Of a stretch of 64,000 bases of DNA, positions 26,974-36,404 are shown piece after piece. The notes under the pieces were generated by a model that worked only from the letters and a program-made list of their open reading frames with translations, was not told the DNA's origin and made no database searches. The position numbers and the translations under genes were made by a program. Source of the stretch: Ignavibacteria bacterium (GTDB taxonomy: Bacteria > Bacteroidota > Ignavibacteria > Kapaibacteriales > Kapaibacteriaceae); NCBI GenBank assembly GCA_016707005.1, contig JADJIQ010000002.1, positions 62,001 through 126,000 of the forward strand, in the 5' to 3' direction. Position 1 is the stretch's first letter. Each line of letters starts with the position of its first letter.

Positions 26974-27927
26974 TCACTCCGTCCAAACGCCCATCTCATA
27001 GAACTTCTGGCGACGCTCGTTCACAAGCGATTGCTTGGATTTTGATGACAGAGCGTCGAGTTCTTCGGTGAGGGTGTCGATAACGGTTTGGAACATGGTT
27101 TCTGGGTCTCGATGGGCGCCGCCGATGGGTTCCGGGACGATGCGGTCGATGACCTTTACCTGGATGAGATCCGTTGCACCAAGGCGCAGTGCTTCAGCAG
27201 CTTGTTCCTTGTAATCCCACGACCGCCAGAGAATGGATGAGCAACTCTCCGGAGCGATCACGGAATACCATGCATTTTCGAGCATGAGGATGCGATTGCC
27301 GATACCGATTCCAAGTGCGCCTCCTGAAGCTCCTTCTCCGATCACCATGATGATGATCGGGGTCTTGAGTTGCGACATCAAGAGAAGGTTGCGGGCGATG
27401 GCTTCTGCCTGACCGCGCTCTTCAGCCTCGAGTCCGGGGAATGCGCCTGGTGTATCAAGGAAGCAGATCACGGGAAGTCCGAACTTCTCTGCCTGTTGGA
27501 ACAGACGGTAGGCCTTGCGGTATCCTTCGGGATTGGGCATGCCGAAGTTGCGGTAGAGGTTGGACTTTGTGTCTCTCCCCTTTTGGTGACCGATCACCAT
27601 AACGTGACGGCCGTTGAGCGTGGCAAGTCCGCCAACAATGGCCGGATCATCCTTGTACGCCCTGTCTCCATGCAACTCCACGAAGTCATTGAAGCAATGG
27701 GAGATGTAATCAAGCGTATACGGACGGTCCGGATGGCGTGCGATCTGCACACGCTGCCAACGTGTGAGGTTTCGGTAGATGTCTGAGCGGAGGGTCTCGA
27801 TCTGCTGTTCGAGATCGCTGATCTGAGGCTGAATATCCAGCGTATCCGTGAGAGCCTTCATCTCCTCGATCTTTTTCTCGAGTTCAACGATCGGCTTTTC
27901 AAATTCGAGAGTAGCGGTACTAGCCAC
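26974..27927 (-). CDS. accA: Acetyl-CoA carboxylase carboxyltransferase subunit alpha
   Basis: 317 aa, normal length. The N-terminal helical region (FEKPIVELEKKIEEMKALTD) leads into the crotonase-fold domain with GDRAYKDDPAIVGGLA, VIGHQKGRDTKSN, MPNPEGYRKAYRL and GEGASGGALGIGIGNRILMLENAWYSVI (quoted here in part), all hallmarks of AccA. With AccD it transfers the carboxyl group from biotin to acetyl-CoA in fatty-acid synthesis. Start GTG 27925-27927 overlaps the stop of the glycosyltransferase gene, so it is translated at the end of the polysaccharide operon. Why a fatty-acid gene sits there is unclear; a shared envelope role is an inference. Confidence 0.95.
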   Translation of the reverse strand: MASTATLEFEKPIVELEKKIEEMKALTDTLDIQPQISDLEQQIETLRSDIYRNLTRWQRVQIARHPDRPYTLDYISHCFNDFVELHGDRAYKDDPAIVGGLATLNGRHVMVIGHQKGRDTKSNLYRNFGMPNPEGYRKAYRLFQQAEKFGLPVICFLDTPGAFPGLEAEERGQAEAIARNLLLMSQLKTPIIIMVIGEGASGGALGIGIGNRILMLENAWYSVIAPESCSSILWRSWDYKEQAAEALRLGATDLIQVKVIDRIVPEPIGGAHRDPETMFQTVIDTLTEELDALSSKSKQSLVNERRQKFYEMGVWTE

Positions 27928-29857
27928 GGTTGCGCCGTAAGAGGTGTTTCAGAAAGATCTCCACGTCAAGGGCGATGGAGTACGAGTCAACGTAGTAGTC
28001 GTTGAGGTGTTCAATGGTCTGCTTCGAAAGTTTCCGCGGGTCACTCACCTTCACAAGTCCCGTGATGCCTTCCTTTCCGGACGTTCTGTGTTTCCCGTCC
28101 GAGAAGAGACCAACAACACTCCGTTTGCCGGACAGGACCTCAAGCCAGTTGCCAAAGTCATTGTCCGTGCGTCGCAAAATTAGAACAGGCAGCCCCAGCG
28201 TCAAAACAAGGGCAGAAACGACAATGTCAAGGGTTCTCTTTGCAACTCTGTTCCTAAAACGCATCAACGGCGGGATCGCAACCGTTGGCTCAACGCCGGC
28301 TACGTCATTGATGATCCGCGCCGTAACGATATCATCGTATTCTGCTGCCATATGGAACCGTGCCCTGAACGCAGATGAGGCGATCATCAATTCCATGGCG
28401 GTCTCCCGGCTCACATCTGGGTCTGTGAGCACCACTTCCTGGGCATTCGTCACCTCAAGAATACGCGTGAGGTACCCGATGTCTCCAACCACAGGGATTC
28501 CGGCATAATGATCTACGGTAAAGGGGCTTGTTGCAACCACGCCAACGATCTCTGCGTGACGGTGCTCGGCGCGCTGCAGCTCCTCGGCGATACGCATGGT
28601 GTGTTCATTCAGGCCTACAAGCAAGATCCGGCGTGTACGCGGACCTCGCGATGAGTCCATGAAGGCGATCAATCCCCGCGTGAGCGAGAACAACACAGCG
28701 CTGAAGCCGATGGTCATGAGGACCACGCCCCTACTGAAGGCGTACTCTTTAAAGAAGTACGTGAGCGAAGAAAGAAAGAAGAACGTTACGAGCAGTCCAA
28801 CGATGCTCCTGCGAACGGTTGGACGGTACTCTACGTATTCGCCAACGGCCATGAGTGACAGCGTTGCAGAAAGCGAAACAACGATCTGGACGATGGGATA
28901 GGCATAGGACGGAAACCCAAACGGTCCGTCAAATCGAACAGCCGTGGCGGCCAGAAGTGCAACGTTGATGCTGATCATGTCGAGCACCCACGTTACCACC
29001 TCCACACGCTTGCGCATGGCACGCGCCATCAGCGCACGCAGAACAATGCCGAGTCGCAACAACGCCAAGAAGACTCGCGAGCCCCCAAAGTGCTTGCGTG
29101 CAAAGATCTCCATCGCATCGTAGAAGACACGCACTTCGTTGATGGAACTGCGCTTGGTGCTTTCACCTTTGTAGTGCACGATGCTGGTTGTGTGCACGTA
29201 CATCACCTTCGACCCAGATTTCTGAATGCGATAACAGAGATCGATGTCTTCGCCATACATGAAGAACGCGGGATCGAATCCCCCCTGCTGCTTCACGAGG
29301 TCGGTTCGTACAACCATGAAGGCACCGATGAGTGCATCCACTTCATACGTGGCATCAATGGGTTTGTAGGTGAGATTATACCGTGCAAAAAGGGGCGATG
29401 CAGGAAACAACGATTGTAGACCAAAGAGTTTGCAGAACGATGCCCACGGCGTGGGAAGCCCCCTCCTGCATGCTACCTGGAACGATCCGTCGGGGTTGAG
29501 TACCTTACACCCTGCGATACCCGCCGAGGGCTCGTTGTCCATGTAGCGGACCATGACGTTCAGCGTATCATGACCAACGATGGTATCGGGATTCAGGAAG
29601 AGCACATACCGTCCGTTGCATTCTTCGAGTCCGCGGTTGTTGGCCTTTCCAAAGCCAATGTTCTCCGGAAGCGCTATCCACGTTACATCGGGAAAGAGCG
29701 GCTGGAGATCGGCAACGGAATTGTCTTGCGAGTTGTTATCGACAACGATCACTTCCTTCGTTACGCCGGGCAATACCGCCTGTAACGATCTCAAACACTG
29801 AAGGAGATAGTCCTTCACATTGTAGTTAACGATGAGGACGGAGATGTCCGGCTTCAC
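27920..29857 (-). CDS. GT2 glycosyltransferase fused to a degenerate polyprenyl glycosylphosphotransferase
   Basis: 645 aa from GTG 29855-29857, which follows the previous stop codon by 1 bp; a start at ATG 29923 (667 aa) is possible. Residues about 4-240 are a WbbL-type GT2 (ISVLIVNYNVKDYLLQ, VVDNNSQDNS, LFLNPDTI, GFDPAFFMYGEDIDL), probably a rhamnosyl- or similar transferase. Then come four to five membrane helices, a Rossmann-like segment (RRILLVGLNEHTMRIAEEL) and the beginning of a glycosylphosphotransferase domain (AKRTLDIVVSALVL). The catalytic section between that helix and SGKRSVVGLF is missing, including the usual GPVFF-Q-R-x-G and KFRSM boxes; only the terminal GKEGITGLVKV and LDVEIFLKHLLRR remain. 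The second half is probably not catalytic. Confidence 0.85.
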   Translation of the reverse strand: MKPDISVLIVNYNVKDYLLQCLRSLQAVLPGVTKEVIVVDNNSQDNSVADLQPLFPDVTWIALPENIGFGKANNRGLEECNGRYVLFLNPDTIVGHDTLNVMVRYMDNEPSAGIAGCKVLNPDGSFQVACRRGLPTPWASFCKLFGLQSLFPASPLFARYNLTYKPIDATYEVDALIGAFMVVRTDLVKQQGGFDPAFFMYGEDIDLCYRIQKSGSKVMYVHTTSIVHYKGESTKRSSINEVRVFYDAMEIFARKHFGGSRVFLALLRLGIVLRALMARAMRKRVEVVTWVLDMISINVALLAATAVRFDGPFGFPSYAYPIVQIVVSLSATLSLMAVGEYVEYRPTVRRSIVGLLVTFFFLSSLTYFFKEYAFSRGVVLMTIGFSAVLFSLTRGLIAFMDSSRGPRTRRILLVGLNEHTMRIAEELQRAEHRHAEIVGVVATSPFTVDHYAGIPVVGDIGYLTRILEVTNAQEVVLTDPDVSRETAMELMIASSAFRARFHMAAEYDDIVTARIINDVAGVEPTVAIPPLMRFRNRVAKRTLDIVVSALVLTLGLPVLILRRTDNDFGNWLEVLSGKRSVVGLFSDGKHRTSGKEGITGLVKVSDPRKLSKQTIEHLNDYYVDSYSIALDVEIFLKHLLRRNRG

Positions 29858-29858
29858 G

Positions 29859-30578
29859 TTACCGCTTCCCAAAGGAGAAGATGGTTGCGAGTTTGAGTTT
29901 CCAGACGAGGAAAGCAGCTTCATACACGATGTTCTTCGACATCTTTGAAACGCCACTGACACGGTCGGTGAAGATGATCGGTAGTTCGAACATCCGAGCC
30001 TTGAGTCTCCACGCCTTGTAGTTCATTTCTATCTGGAAAGCATAGCCGTTTGACTTGATCTTCCCGAGGTCGATCTTACGAAGCACCTCTGCACGGAAAC
30101 ACTTGAAGCCCCCTGTGGCATCGGCGATGGGCATGCCGGTGATCACACGCGTATAGATGTTGGCGAACCAACTCAGGAGCAACCTGCTCATAGGCCAGTT
30201 GATGACGTTCACACCCTGTACATAGCGGGATCCAATGACCAGATCATGGACCTTGATCGCATCAAGGAATCGTAGTAGGTCCTTAGGGTCGTGCGAGAAG
30301 TCGGCATCCATCTGCATGATGATGTCGTACCCCAAGTCGAGGGCCTTGGCAAACCCGGCGCAGTAGGCAGTACCGAGACCAAGTTTGCCCGTTCGTTCAA
30401 CGATGTGGACACGTAGGTCTGTGAGCATCCGCTCGCGGACGAGTTTGGCTGTGCCATCGGGCGAACCATCATCGATCACAAGGATGTGTGTTTCAGGTAC
30501 AACGCTGTGCACAGCATCGATCATGCGAATGATGTTGTCGCTTTCGTTGTAGGTAGGTATGCAGACGATACTTTTCAC
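29859..30578 (-). CDS. Polyprenol-phosphate mannosyltransferase-like GT2 (Dpm1 family)
   Basis: 239 aa, the length of catalytic-only family members. It has VCIPTYNESDNI, LVIDDGSPDGTA, a DAD metal motif in MQMDADFSHDP, GSRYVQGVNVINWP and GGFKCFRAEVLRKI, the arrangement of dolichyl-phosphate beta-D-mannosyltransferases. It lacks membrane helices. It probably charges a polyprenyl phosphate with a sugar for glycan or glycoprotein assembly. Start ATG overlaps the stop of the preceding phosphotransferase gene (30575-30578). Confidence 0.92.
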   Translation of the reverse strand: MKSIVCIPTYNESDNIIRMIDAVHSVVPETHILVIDDGSPDGTAKLVRERMLTDLRVHIVERTGKLGLGTAYCAGFAKALDLGYDIIMQMDADFSHDPKDLLRFLDAIKVHDLVIGSRYVQGVNVINWPMSRLLLSWFANIYTRVITGMPIADATGGFKCFRAEVLRKIDLGKIKSNGYAFQIEMNYKAWRLKARMFELPIIFTDRVSGVSKMSKNIVYEAAFLVWKLKLATIFSFGKR

Positions 30579-32044
30579 GCTTGGCCATGTCCTCTGAGCA
30601 TGACAAAAACTGTACGCACCATGATCTCGAGATCGAGCTTAAAGGACATGTTCTCGATGTAGAAGAAGTCATAGCGAAGCCGCTGTTGGATCTCTTCCAA
30701 TGATTCAGGATTGGACTTCGCCTTAACCTGCCACCATCCTGTTACACCCGGACGAACCTTGAGCCTGCGTCGATAATACGGCAACATCTCGGTGAACTTG
30801 TCAACATAGAAGGGCTGTTCCGGACGTGGCCCAACCAGCGACATCTCACCCTTGAGCACATTCCACAACTGCGGTATCTCGTCGAGGTGCGTTTTTCTGA
30901 TGAACCGCCCAACCGGCGTCACGCGCGGATCATTTTGGTCCGTCCACGTTGGACCACGGCGGTCGTCCACATACATCGATCGGAACTTGGCCATGCGGAA
31001 GACGTGACCTAATCTGCCCACACGGTCTTGTACAAAGAACATCGGCCCCTTGGACGTCACTCGAACGGCAAGCGCTGTGAGCAGCCACACGGGCATTCCC
31101 ACCACAAGGACGATCACACTGAAGAGAATGTCGAGCGTGCGTTTGGCGAATTCTTCCCATGGCTGCATCAGCTCCGGACTCACTTCGATAAGGGGCGAGC
31201 CATAGATCTGTTGGGTACGAGCCTGGCCGGAGAAGATCTCGTAGAGATCCGGGACGATCTTCACAAGACATCCTTCGTCTGCAGCTTCAGCGGTGACCTT
31301 CAGCAATGCATCATGGTCCGTGTGATCCATCGTCACCAGCACCTCGCGCGGACGAAGGGCAGCCATCACGCGCTGCACGTCATTGATACCGCCAAGGATC
31401 GGTCCTGGAAGTCCATGCGGCAACGTAGATGTTGCATCCACGATGATGATACCCCGCACATCGTAGCCCCATGCCGGCTCATCATGAAGATCAACAAACA
31501 ACTCGCGGAGTCGAGCAACCGAACCCACAAGAACTGTTGGAATCTTGATCACGCCGTGTTCACGAAGTCGACGCTGCAGTTGTCGCGCAGACAGTCTGCC
31601 GATGCAAACAAGCGTGAACAGAACAAGCCAATACATCACAAACACAAAACGAGGGTTGCTTTGATACTCTGGAGAACTCGTTGCGAAGATGGCCAAGAAG
31701 ACCACCGCCGAGCCGAGGAAGGTATGTCGCAGAACCGTGAAGAACTCATCGAACGGTGAGCGGACATAGAAGTCGCGGTACAAGCCCCCTAACCAGAATA
31801 CAACGCTCCAATACGCACAAGACATCAGGGCGATCACCATGTAGCCTTCCATGGTGAAACTCCGAATATCGGAAAGCACCAAGGGGCGTATCAGTTGATA
31901 GACGGCAAAACTCAGCGTAAAGGCGATGAGATCGAAATACATCTGCATCATGCGCGGACGCAGCAGGATGCCGAGTCTGCTCCCGGGTGCAAGGTGCACT
32001 TGGGCAGAAACGGGGCGAGATGGATGTTCGATGGTAGCAGACAT
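30575..32044 (-). CDS. Polyprenyl glycosylphosphotransferase (WbaP/WcaJ type), initiating sugar transferase
   Basis: 489 aa, full length. Five N-terminal membrane segments, a CoA-binding-like domain, then the complete catalytic domain: KRTLDILFSVIVLVVGMPVW, GPMFFVQDRVGRLGHVF, KFRSMYVDD, DEIPQLWNVLKGEMSLVGPR and VRPGVTGWWQV. It transfers a sugar 1-phosphate from a nucleotide sugar to undecaprenyl phosphate at the inner membrane, starting repeat-unit synthesis. Its presence explains how the locus can tolerate the broken paralogue fused to GT2 next door. Start lies 5 bp after the flippase stop. Confidence 0.95.
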   Translation of the reverse strand: MSATIEHPSRPVSAQVHLAPGSRLGILLRPRMMQMYFDLIAFTLSFAVYQLIRPLVLSDIRSFTMEGYMVIALMSCAYWSVVFWLGGLYRDFYVRSPFDEFFTVLRHTFLGSAVVFLAIFATSSPEYQSNPRFVFVMYWLVLFTLVCIGRLSARQLQRRLREHGVIKIPTVLVGSVARLRELFVDLHDEPAWGYDVRGIIIVDATSTLPHGLPGPILGGINDVQRVMAALRPREVLVTMDHTDHDALLKVTAEAADEGCLVKIVPDLYEIFSGQARTQQIYGSPLIEVSPELMQPWEEFAKRTLDILFSVIVLVVGMPVWLLTALAVRVTSKGPMFFVQDRVGRLGHVFRMAKFRSMYVDDRRGPTWTDQNDPRVTPVGRFIRKTHLDEIPQLWNVLKGEMSLVGPRPEQPFYVDKFTEMLPYYRRRLKVRPGVTGWWQVKAKSNPESLEEIQQRLRYDFFYIENMSFKLDLEIMVRTVFVMLRGHGQA

Positions 32045-32049
32045 GATCT

Positions 32050-33510
32050 TCAGCGTGAACGTCGTAGGATTTTTGTCAAGAGAACTACGTCAGATCTGTG
32101 AATGAGTCCGGATGCAAGTGCCGAAACGATCGCCACTGCACACGAGCCGGCGATGGCCGAAAGCACTGGGACAGAGGATGAAAGCCATGTAGTGGCCACC
32201 ATACCTGAGGCAATCACCGTGCAGCATCGGAGCACAAACAACAAATCTAGCTGTTCGCCGAGGATGCGTCGCAACACAACGAAACAGATGGCGGCACCTG
32301 CGATCACTGTTGCAAGCCGTGAGTAAACGGCTCCAAGGGAACTCAAGGACGGTATAAAGGCAAGTCCAAAGGCTGCAGAGAAGATCAACAGCCCGCCAGC
32401 GATCCAGATGTTGTTCCGTTGCTTCCCTACCGTTACCGTGAATTCCTGACTGAAGACGAGTATCGCCACAAGCGGCGCTGTCCACAAGAACCAGTAGAAC
32501 TGGATACTTTCTGCCGCATACCTTCCGCCGCTCACGAGGTCGATGAAGAGCGGGATCAACGGTCCGGCAACGCAGACCAATAACACCGTTGCAACCACCA
32601 ACATTCGTATCACCGTGAGGGATACATCGGTGCGTCTCTGCGAGTCATCCTTGCCCGTACGCGCGATCTCGGGCATAACGGCCAATGAAACAGCCTGAGG
32701 GAGCACAACAAGGAACGGTCCCATGGACGCATAGATGGCACCTAGCACACCCACATCACGCGGCGTACCGAACCATTCAAGTAGGATAGTATCCAGCGAG
32801 GCATGTACTCCTATCAGCGCTACGGAGGAGATCACCGGTATGGACTCCACTACAAGGGCCTTCATTTCTTTGATGCGGACGAAGGACGGACGGATGAACT
32901 CACCGCGGTCGAGCATCACCAGGATCACAAACCCCGGCAGCGCGGAGATCGTGTAGGCTATGATAACAGTGAATGGATCGAGCGACGTACGCCACCACCA
33001 GATCATCGCGGTGAACAACATCGCATCGGCAATACCAAGAAGAGAGATCACATGGAATCGAGAGGTGGTTCTGTAAGGGGCTTCAACCGCATACCTCAAC
33101 ATTGTAGTGCGTGCGGCGATGAGCAGGTACAAGGACCAGATCACCACGTCGAGAACGGCATACCCCGAGACGTATGCATAGACAGCACTCACCGCCGTAG
33201 CAACAACCCACATTCCAAGTCGCAATGCTATGGCCGACGAGATGATCTGCGGTGCACGCTCTCGTTCTTGGACCACTCGTCGAATGAGGATCCCATTCAT
33301 TCCAAAATCAACAAGGACCCCAACAATGAGATCCGTCATTCTTCGCTCGAAGAAGAGTGTGCCGTTCTCTTCCTTGGTGAGCGTTGATAGGATCATCCGT
33401 TGCGCAAGAAAGACCAGGAGCAGGATAGCCCCCTGCGATGCGATGATCCAGGCGCTGCCCGAGAGTACCCGAGCTGATAACGATCGCTCGTTGGTTGGAG
33501 TTGACGCCAC
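32050..33510 (-). CDS. Wzx-like lipid-linked oligosaccharide flippase
   Basis: 486 aa from GTG 33508-33510, with about 12-14 hydrophobic helices. The N-terminus (SARVLSGSAWIIASQGAILLLVFL) and the pattern of alternating charged loops match the MOP/polysaccharide transport superfamily (Wzx). It would turn polyprenyl-linked repeat units across the inner membrane. No Wzy polymerase or Wzc kinase is present in this window, so polymerisation genes must lie elsewhere or the locus uses another scheme. It starts 19 bp downstream of the Wza-like gene. Confidence 0.9.
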   Translation of the reverse strand: MASTPTNERSLSARVLSGSAWIIASQGAILLLVFLAQRMILSTLTKEENGTLFFERRMTDLIVGVLVDFGMNGILIRRVVQERERAPQIISSAIALRLGMWVVATAVSAVYAYVSGYAVLDVVIWSLYLLIAARTTMLRYAVEAPYRTTSRFHVISLLGIADAMLFTAMIWWWRTSLDPFTVIIAYTISALPGFVILVMLDRGEFIRPSFVRIKEMKALVVESIPVISSVALIGVHASLDTILLEWFGTPRDVGVLGAIYASMGPFLVVLPQAVSLAVMPEIARTGKDDSQRRTDVSLTVIRMLVVATVLLVCVAGPLIPLFIDLVSGGRYAAESIQFYWFLWTAPLVAILVFSQEFTVTVGKQRNNIWIAGGLLIFSAAFGLAFIPSLSSLGAVYSRLATVIAGAAICFVVLRRILGEQLDLLFVLRCCTVIASGMVATTWLSSSVPVLSAIAGSCAVAIVSALASGLIHRSDVVLLTKILRRSR

Positions 33511-33529
33511 GGAGCGGTTACCGGAACCG

Positions 33530-35269
33530 TTAGCGGAGGATGGAGATCATCGTTGCCGTAAGCGCAACAACACTCGTGATGATGCTTGCGATAATGGCAT
33601 AGGTCTGGATCTGTGTTCCTACAGGAATGTCTGGTGGACGTGGCACATAGATCTCGTCACCGGGTTCTACGAAGACCTCGTCGTCGTCCTCTACCCACAC
33701 CTTTGATCTTCCCTTGACGATACGGGCACGATCTTCTTCTGCACCTGTGGCATATCCGCCGGCATGTTCTACGTACCAGGAGAGACGTTTCTTTGGGCTG
33801 AACGGGACATATCCCGGACGGAGGACCTGACCATAGACGTAGACACGATCGGGTGTTGGCTGGATCACAACGATGTCGCCCGGGAACAATGCGATGTTCT
33901 CCGATGATGCTGTGTCCTTGATGGCCCGCACCATATCACACGACACATATGGAAGTCGATACTTCTGATCGATATGATACCGAGTGGTATCCTCAAGTGT
34001 AAGGTCGGAGTATTGGAAGTTGCGATAGGCATCATCACGCTGCTGCGTCATGGTCACCGGACCGCGATCCGGACGCACCACGTAGGACAATGCAAGCGAG
34101 GCACCGGCTGTAAGCCCGCCAACACTTGCAACGGCCTCACTCAGGCGCGTTACACCCGGGATGATCACCACAGCTCCTGGTGAATTCACCTCACCATAGA
34201 CTTGGATCACACCTTGCGCTTGTGCAGCACCGGTCTCTGCCTTGCGCTCCACGATGATCGTGCTTCCGGGTTGAAGCTCAATGTCCTCACCTACGATGTG
34301 GAAGTTGGCATCCACGTTCAGCATCTGCTTTCCGCCACCAGCTGATTGCACAAGGATCACTCGGTTGAGATCTGCATCGTCTGTTGGACCGCCGGCAGCA
34401 GCAAGTAGCAAGGACACTCGGTCACCGGTCTTATACGCAAGTGTTGTTGGCGTAGCAACGGAACCGGAGATCGAGATCGTGTGAACATTGCGGTCTTCGA
34501 ACGGCACCGTGATCTCGTCGCCTTCCCGAACATGCGGGTCGAGGTATGAGAATCCTTCCACTCGTGCCTTTGGAAGATCGGCCGTGCTTGATCCGGTCTT
34601 ATGTCTCACCGACACATTACGCATGGCATACGGCCCGAGCATATATCCGGAGCTCCGCGTGAGTTCCTGCGCCTTGGTCGGAATAGCGTTCACACCACCG
34701 CTTTTTGCCATCTCTGCCATTCCCCCATCCTTGCTCATCAGCCATGGCTGACGCATGAGGGTAAGGAAGGTGGACACACGCATAGAGGCCGGTACGGCGT
34801 AGGTGCCGGGATAGGTCACGTTTCCGCGGAGTGCCACATAGACAAGACGTGCCCTGCGTAGCGTGATGAAGATCTCCACATTGGCAGACCTGCTCTTCAT
34901 CAGATTTTGGAGGGTATCCCGAAGCCCCTTGAGCGTCATTCCGGCCACACTGAAGACGCCAGTGCGCTCCATCATGATCGTGTTCTCAGGGGTGACCATC
35001 GTCATCTTTTCTGCAAAGTCCAGCCCCGTTGTCTGATACGAGAGAATATCCCCCGGTCCCAGATAATACACGGAAGGGTCCACCACATCATCGGTGGGCA
35101 GTTGATCGGCTGTGAGAAGCGACGAAAGACTGGTCTGACTACGGGATGAAGCTCCCATTCTGTCCATATCGAACGAGCTTCCGCCCCCTTGTGAAAATGC
35201 AAGGGCAGGCACGAGAAGCACGATGAGGCACACAAAGGCACCGCGCAATAGGCTGGCAGACAGGCGCAT
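33530..35269 (-). CDS. Polysaccharide export protein (Wza/SLBB type)
   Basis: 579 aa from ATG 35267-35269, chosen because it begins a signal peptide (RLSASLLRGAFVCLIVLLVPALAFSQ). The Poly_export domain comes first (YYLGPGDILSYQTTG, VTPENTIMMERTGVFSVAGMTL), then SLBB domains (ISISGSVATPTTLAYKTGDR, IQVYGEVNSPGAVVIIPGV, VYVYGQVLRPGYVPFSPKK) and a C-terminal membrane helix after VPRPPDIPVGTQ. There is no lipobox Cys, unlike E. coli Wza. It should form the outer-membrane export channel or part of it. A TAACTTTG promoter element lies at 35311-35318. Confidence 0.9.
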   Translation of the reverse strand: MRLSASLLRGAFVCLIVLLVPALAFSQGGGSSFDMDRMGASSRSQTSLSSLLTADQLPTDDVVDPSVYYLGPGDILSYQTTGLDFAEKMTMVTPENTIMMERTGVFSVAGMTLKGLRDTLQNLMKSRSANVEIFITLRRARLVYVALRGNVTYPGTYAVPASMRVSTFLTLMRQPWLMSKDGGMAEMAKSGGVNAIPTKAQELTRSSGYMLGPYAMRNVSVRHKTGSSTADLPKARVEGFSYLDPHVREGDEITVPFEDRNVHTISISGSVATPTTLAYKTGDRVSLLLAAAGGPTDDADLNRVILVQSAGGGKQMLNVDANFHIVGEDIELQPGSTIIVERKAETGAAQAQGVIQVYGEVNSPGAVVIIPGVTRLSEAVASVGGLTAGASLALSYVVRPDRGPVTMTQQRDDAYRNFQYSDLTLEDTTRYHIDQKYRLPYVSCDMVRAIKDTASSENIALFPGDIVVIQPTPDRVYVYGQVLRPGYVPFSPKKRLSWYVEHAGGYATGAEEDRARIVKGRSKVWVEDDDEVFVEPGDEIYVPRPPDIPVGTQIQTYAIIASIITSVVALTATMISILR

Positions 35270-35310
35270 CCAAACTCTGGTCAGTGGGGGTAAGGGGCTT
35301 TCCGACGCCG

Positions 35311-35318
35311 CAAAGTTA
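35311..35318 (-). promoter_or_regulatory. Minus-7 element TAACTTTG upstream of the Wza-like gene
   Basis: Exact TAnnTTTG match about 40 bp before the start at 35269 and overlapping the end of the epimerase gene; suggests an internal promoter for the export half of the polysaccharide locus. Confidence 0.5.
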
Positions 35319-36404
35319 CGAATAGTGTGCCGTGATGACGGCTGCAATGCGATCTGCAGCATGACCGTCCCATAACGGCGGTACCTGACCGGCTCTCATA
35401 CCGCCGGAGCGGATCATGGCAACGGCCTGGAGAATTCCGCTGCGGGTGGGTTCCACGAGGACGTTGGTACCTATTTCAACAGTCACGGGACGTTCTGTGG
35501 TTGTCCTCGACGTGATACAGGGAACCCCAAGAGCGGTGGTTTCTTCTTGGATGCCGCCGGAGTCCGTGAGAACAAAGGCTGCCAGGCGCATCAGCGCCAA
35601 GAAGTCCACATATCCTACTGGATCGATCATGTGGACATTCGCCGGCACCTCGATACCGAGGTTCTGCAGATTCTTCCGTGTGCGCGGGTGCACAGGGAAG
35701 ACCATTGGCATATCCGATGCCACGGTTGACAGGACGTCTACGATCATTCGCAGCTGTACGGGATCGTCCACGTTGCTCGGACGGTGCATGGTGACCAAGG
35801 CATAGTTGCCCGGTTGAAGACCGAGATCAACATGAATAGTGCTCTTCTCAGATTTCGGTAGTGCGTACAACAAGGAGTCGATCATCGTATTCCCAACGAA
35901 GTGAATACGTGAGGGATCCACTCCGTCGTGCTGAAGATGTGCCATACCACTCGCTTCGGTAACGAATAGATCGTCAACGATGGCGTCCGTGGCAATTCGA
36001 TTGATCTCCTCTGGCATCATCCGATCGAACGATCGCAACCCAGCCTCAACGTGTGCTGTTCGGATGCCAAGTTTTACACTTACCAATGCACAGGCGATGG
36101 TACTGTTGACATCGCCCACAACGATCACGTAGTCGGGCTTGGCCTCTGCACATACCTGCTCAAATCCCGTCATCACACGCGCTGTCTGCTCTGCATGTGA
36201 TCCGCTTCCAACGCCGAGAAACCATGACGGGTGCGGCATATCGAGGTCACGGAAAAAGGCATCGGACATCGCAGCATCATAATGTTGTCCAGTATGGACG
36301 ATATGATGCTCCCACGTTTCCGAATACGCCCCAAACGCTCGATGGATCGGCGCTACCTTCATGAAGTTAGGTCGAGCCCCAACAACGGAGAGGATCTTCT
36401 TCAC
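35316..36404 (-). CDS. wecB: UDP-N-acetylglucosamine 2-epimerase (non-hydrolysing)
   Basis: 362 aa with the family motifs VVGARPNFMKVAPIHRA, HTGQHYD, VVGDVNSTIACALVS, HVEAGLRSFDRMMPEE, PVHPRTRKNL and LTDSGGIQEETTALGVP. It converts UDP-GlcNAc to UDP-ManNAc in the cytoplasm. Start ATG overlaps the stop of the dehydrogenase gene by 4 bp. Together with that dehydrogenase it predicts a ManNAc/GlcNAc uronic acid in the exported glycan; a WbpI-like activity on a modified uronate cannot be excluded. Confidence 0.93.
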   Translation of the reverse strand: MKKILSVVGARPNFMKVAPIHRAFGAYSETWEHHIVHTGQHYDAAMSDAFFRDLDMPHPSWFLGVGSGSHAEQTARVMTGFEQVCAEAKPDYVIVVGDVNSTIACALVSVKLGIRTAHVEAGLRSFDRMMPEEINRIATDAIVDDLFVTEASGMAHLQHDGVDPSRIHFVGNTMIDSLLYALPKSEKSTIHVDLGLQPGNYALVTMHRPSNVDDPVQLRMIVDVLSTVASDMPMVFPVHPRTRKNLQNLGIEVPANVHMIDPVGYVDFLALMRLAAFVLTDSGGIQEETTALGVPCITSRTTTERPVTVEIGTNVLVEPTRSGILQAVAMIRSGGMRAGQVPPLWDGHAADRIAAVITAHYS

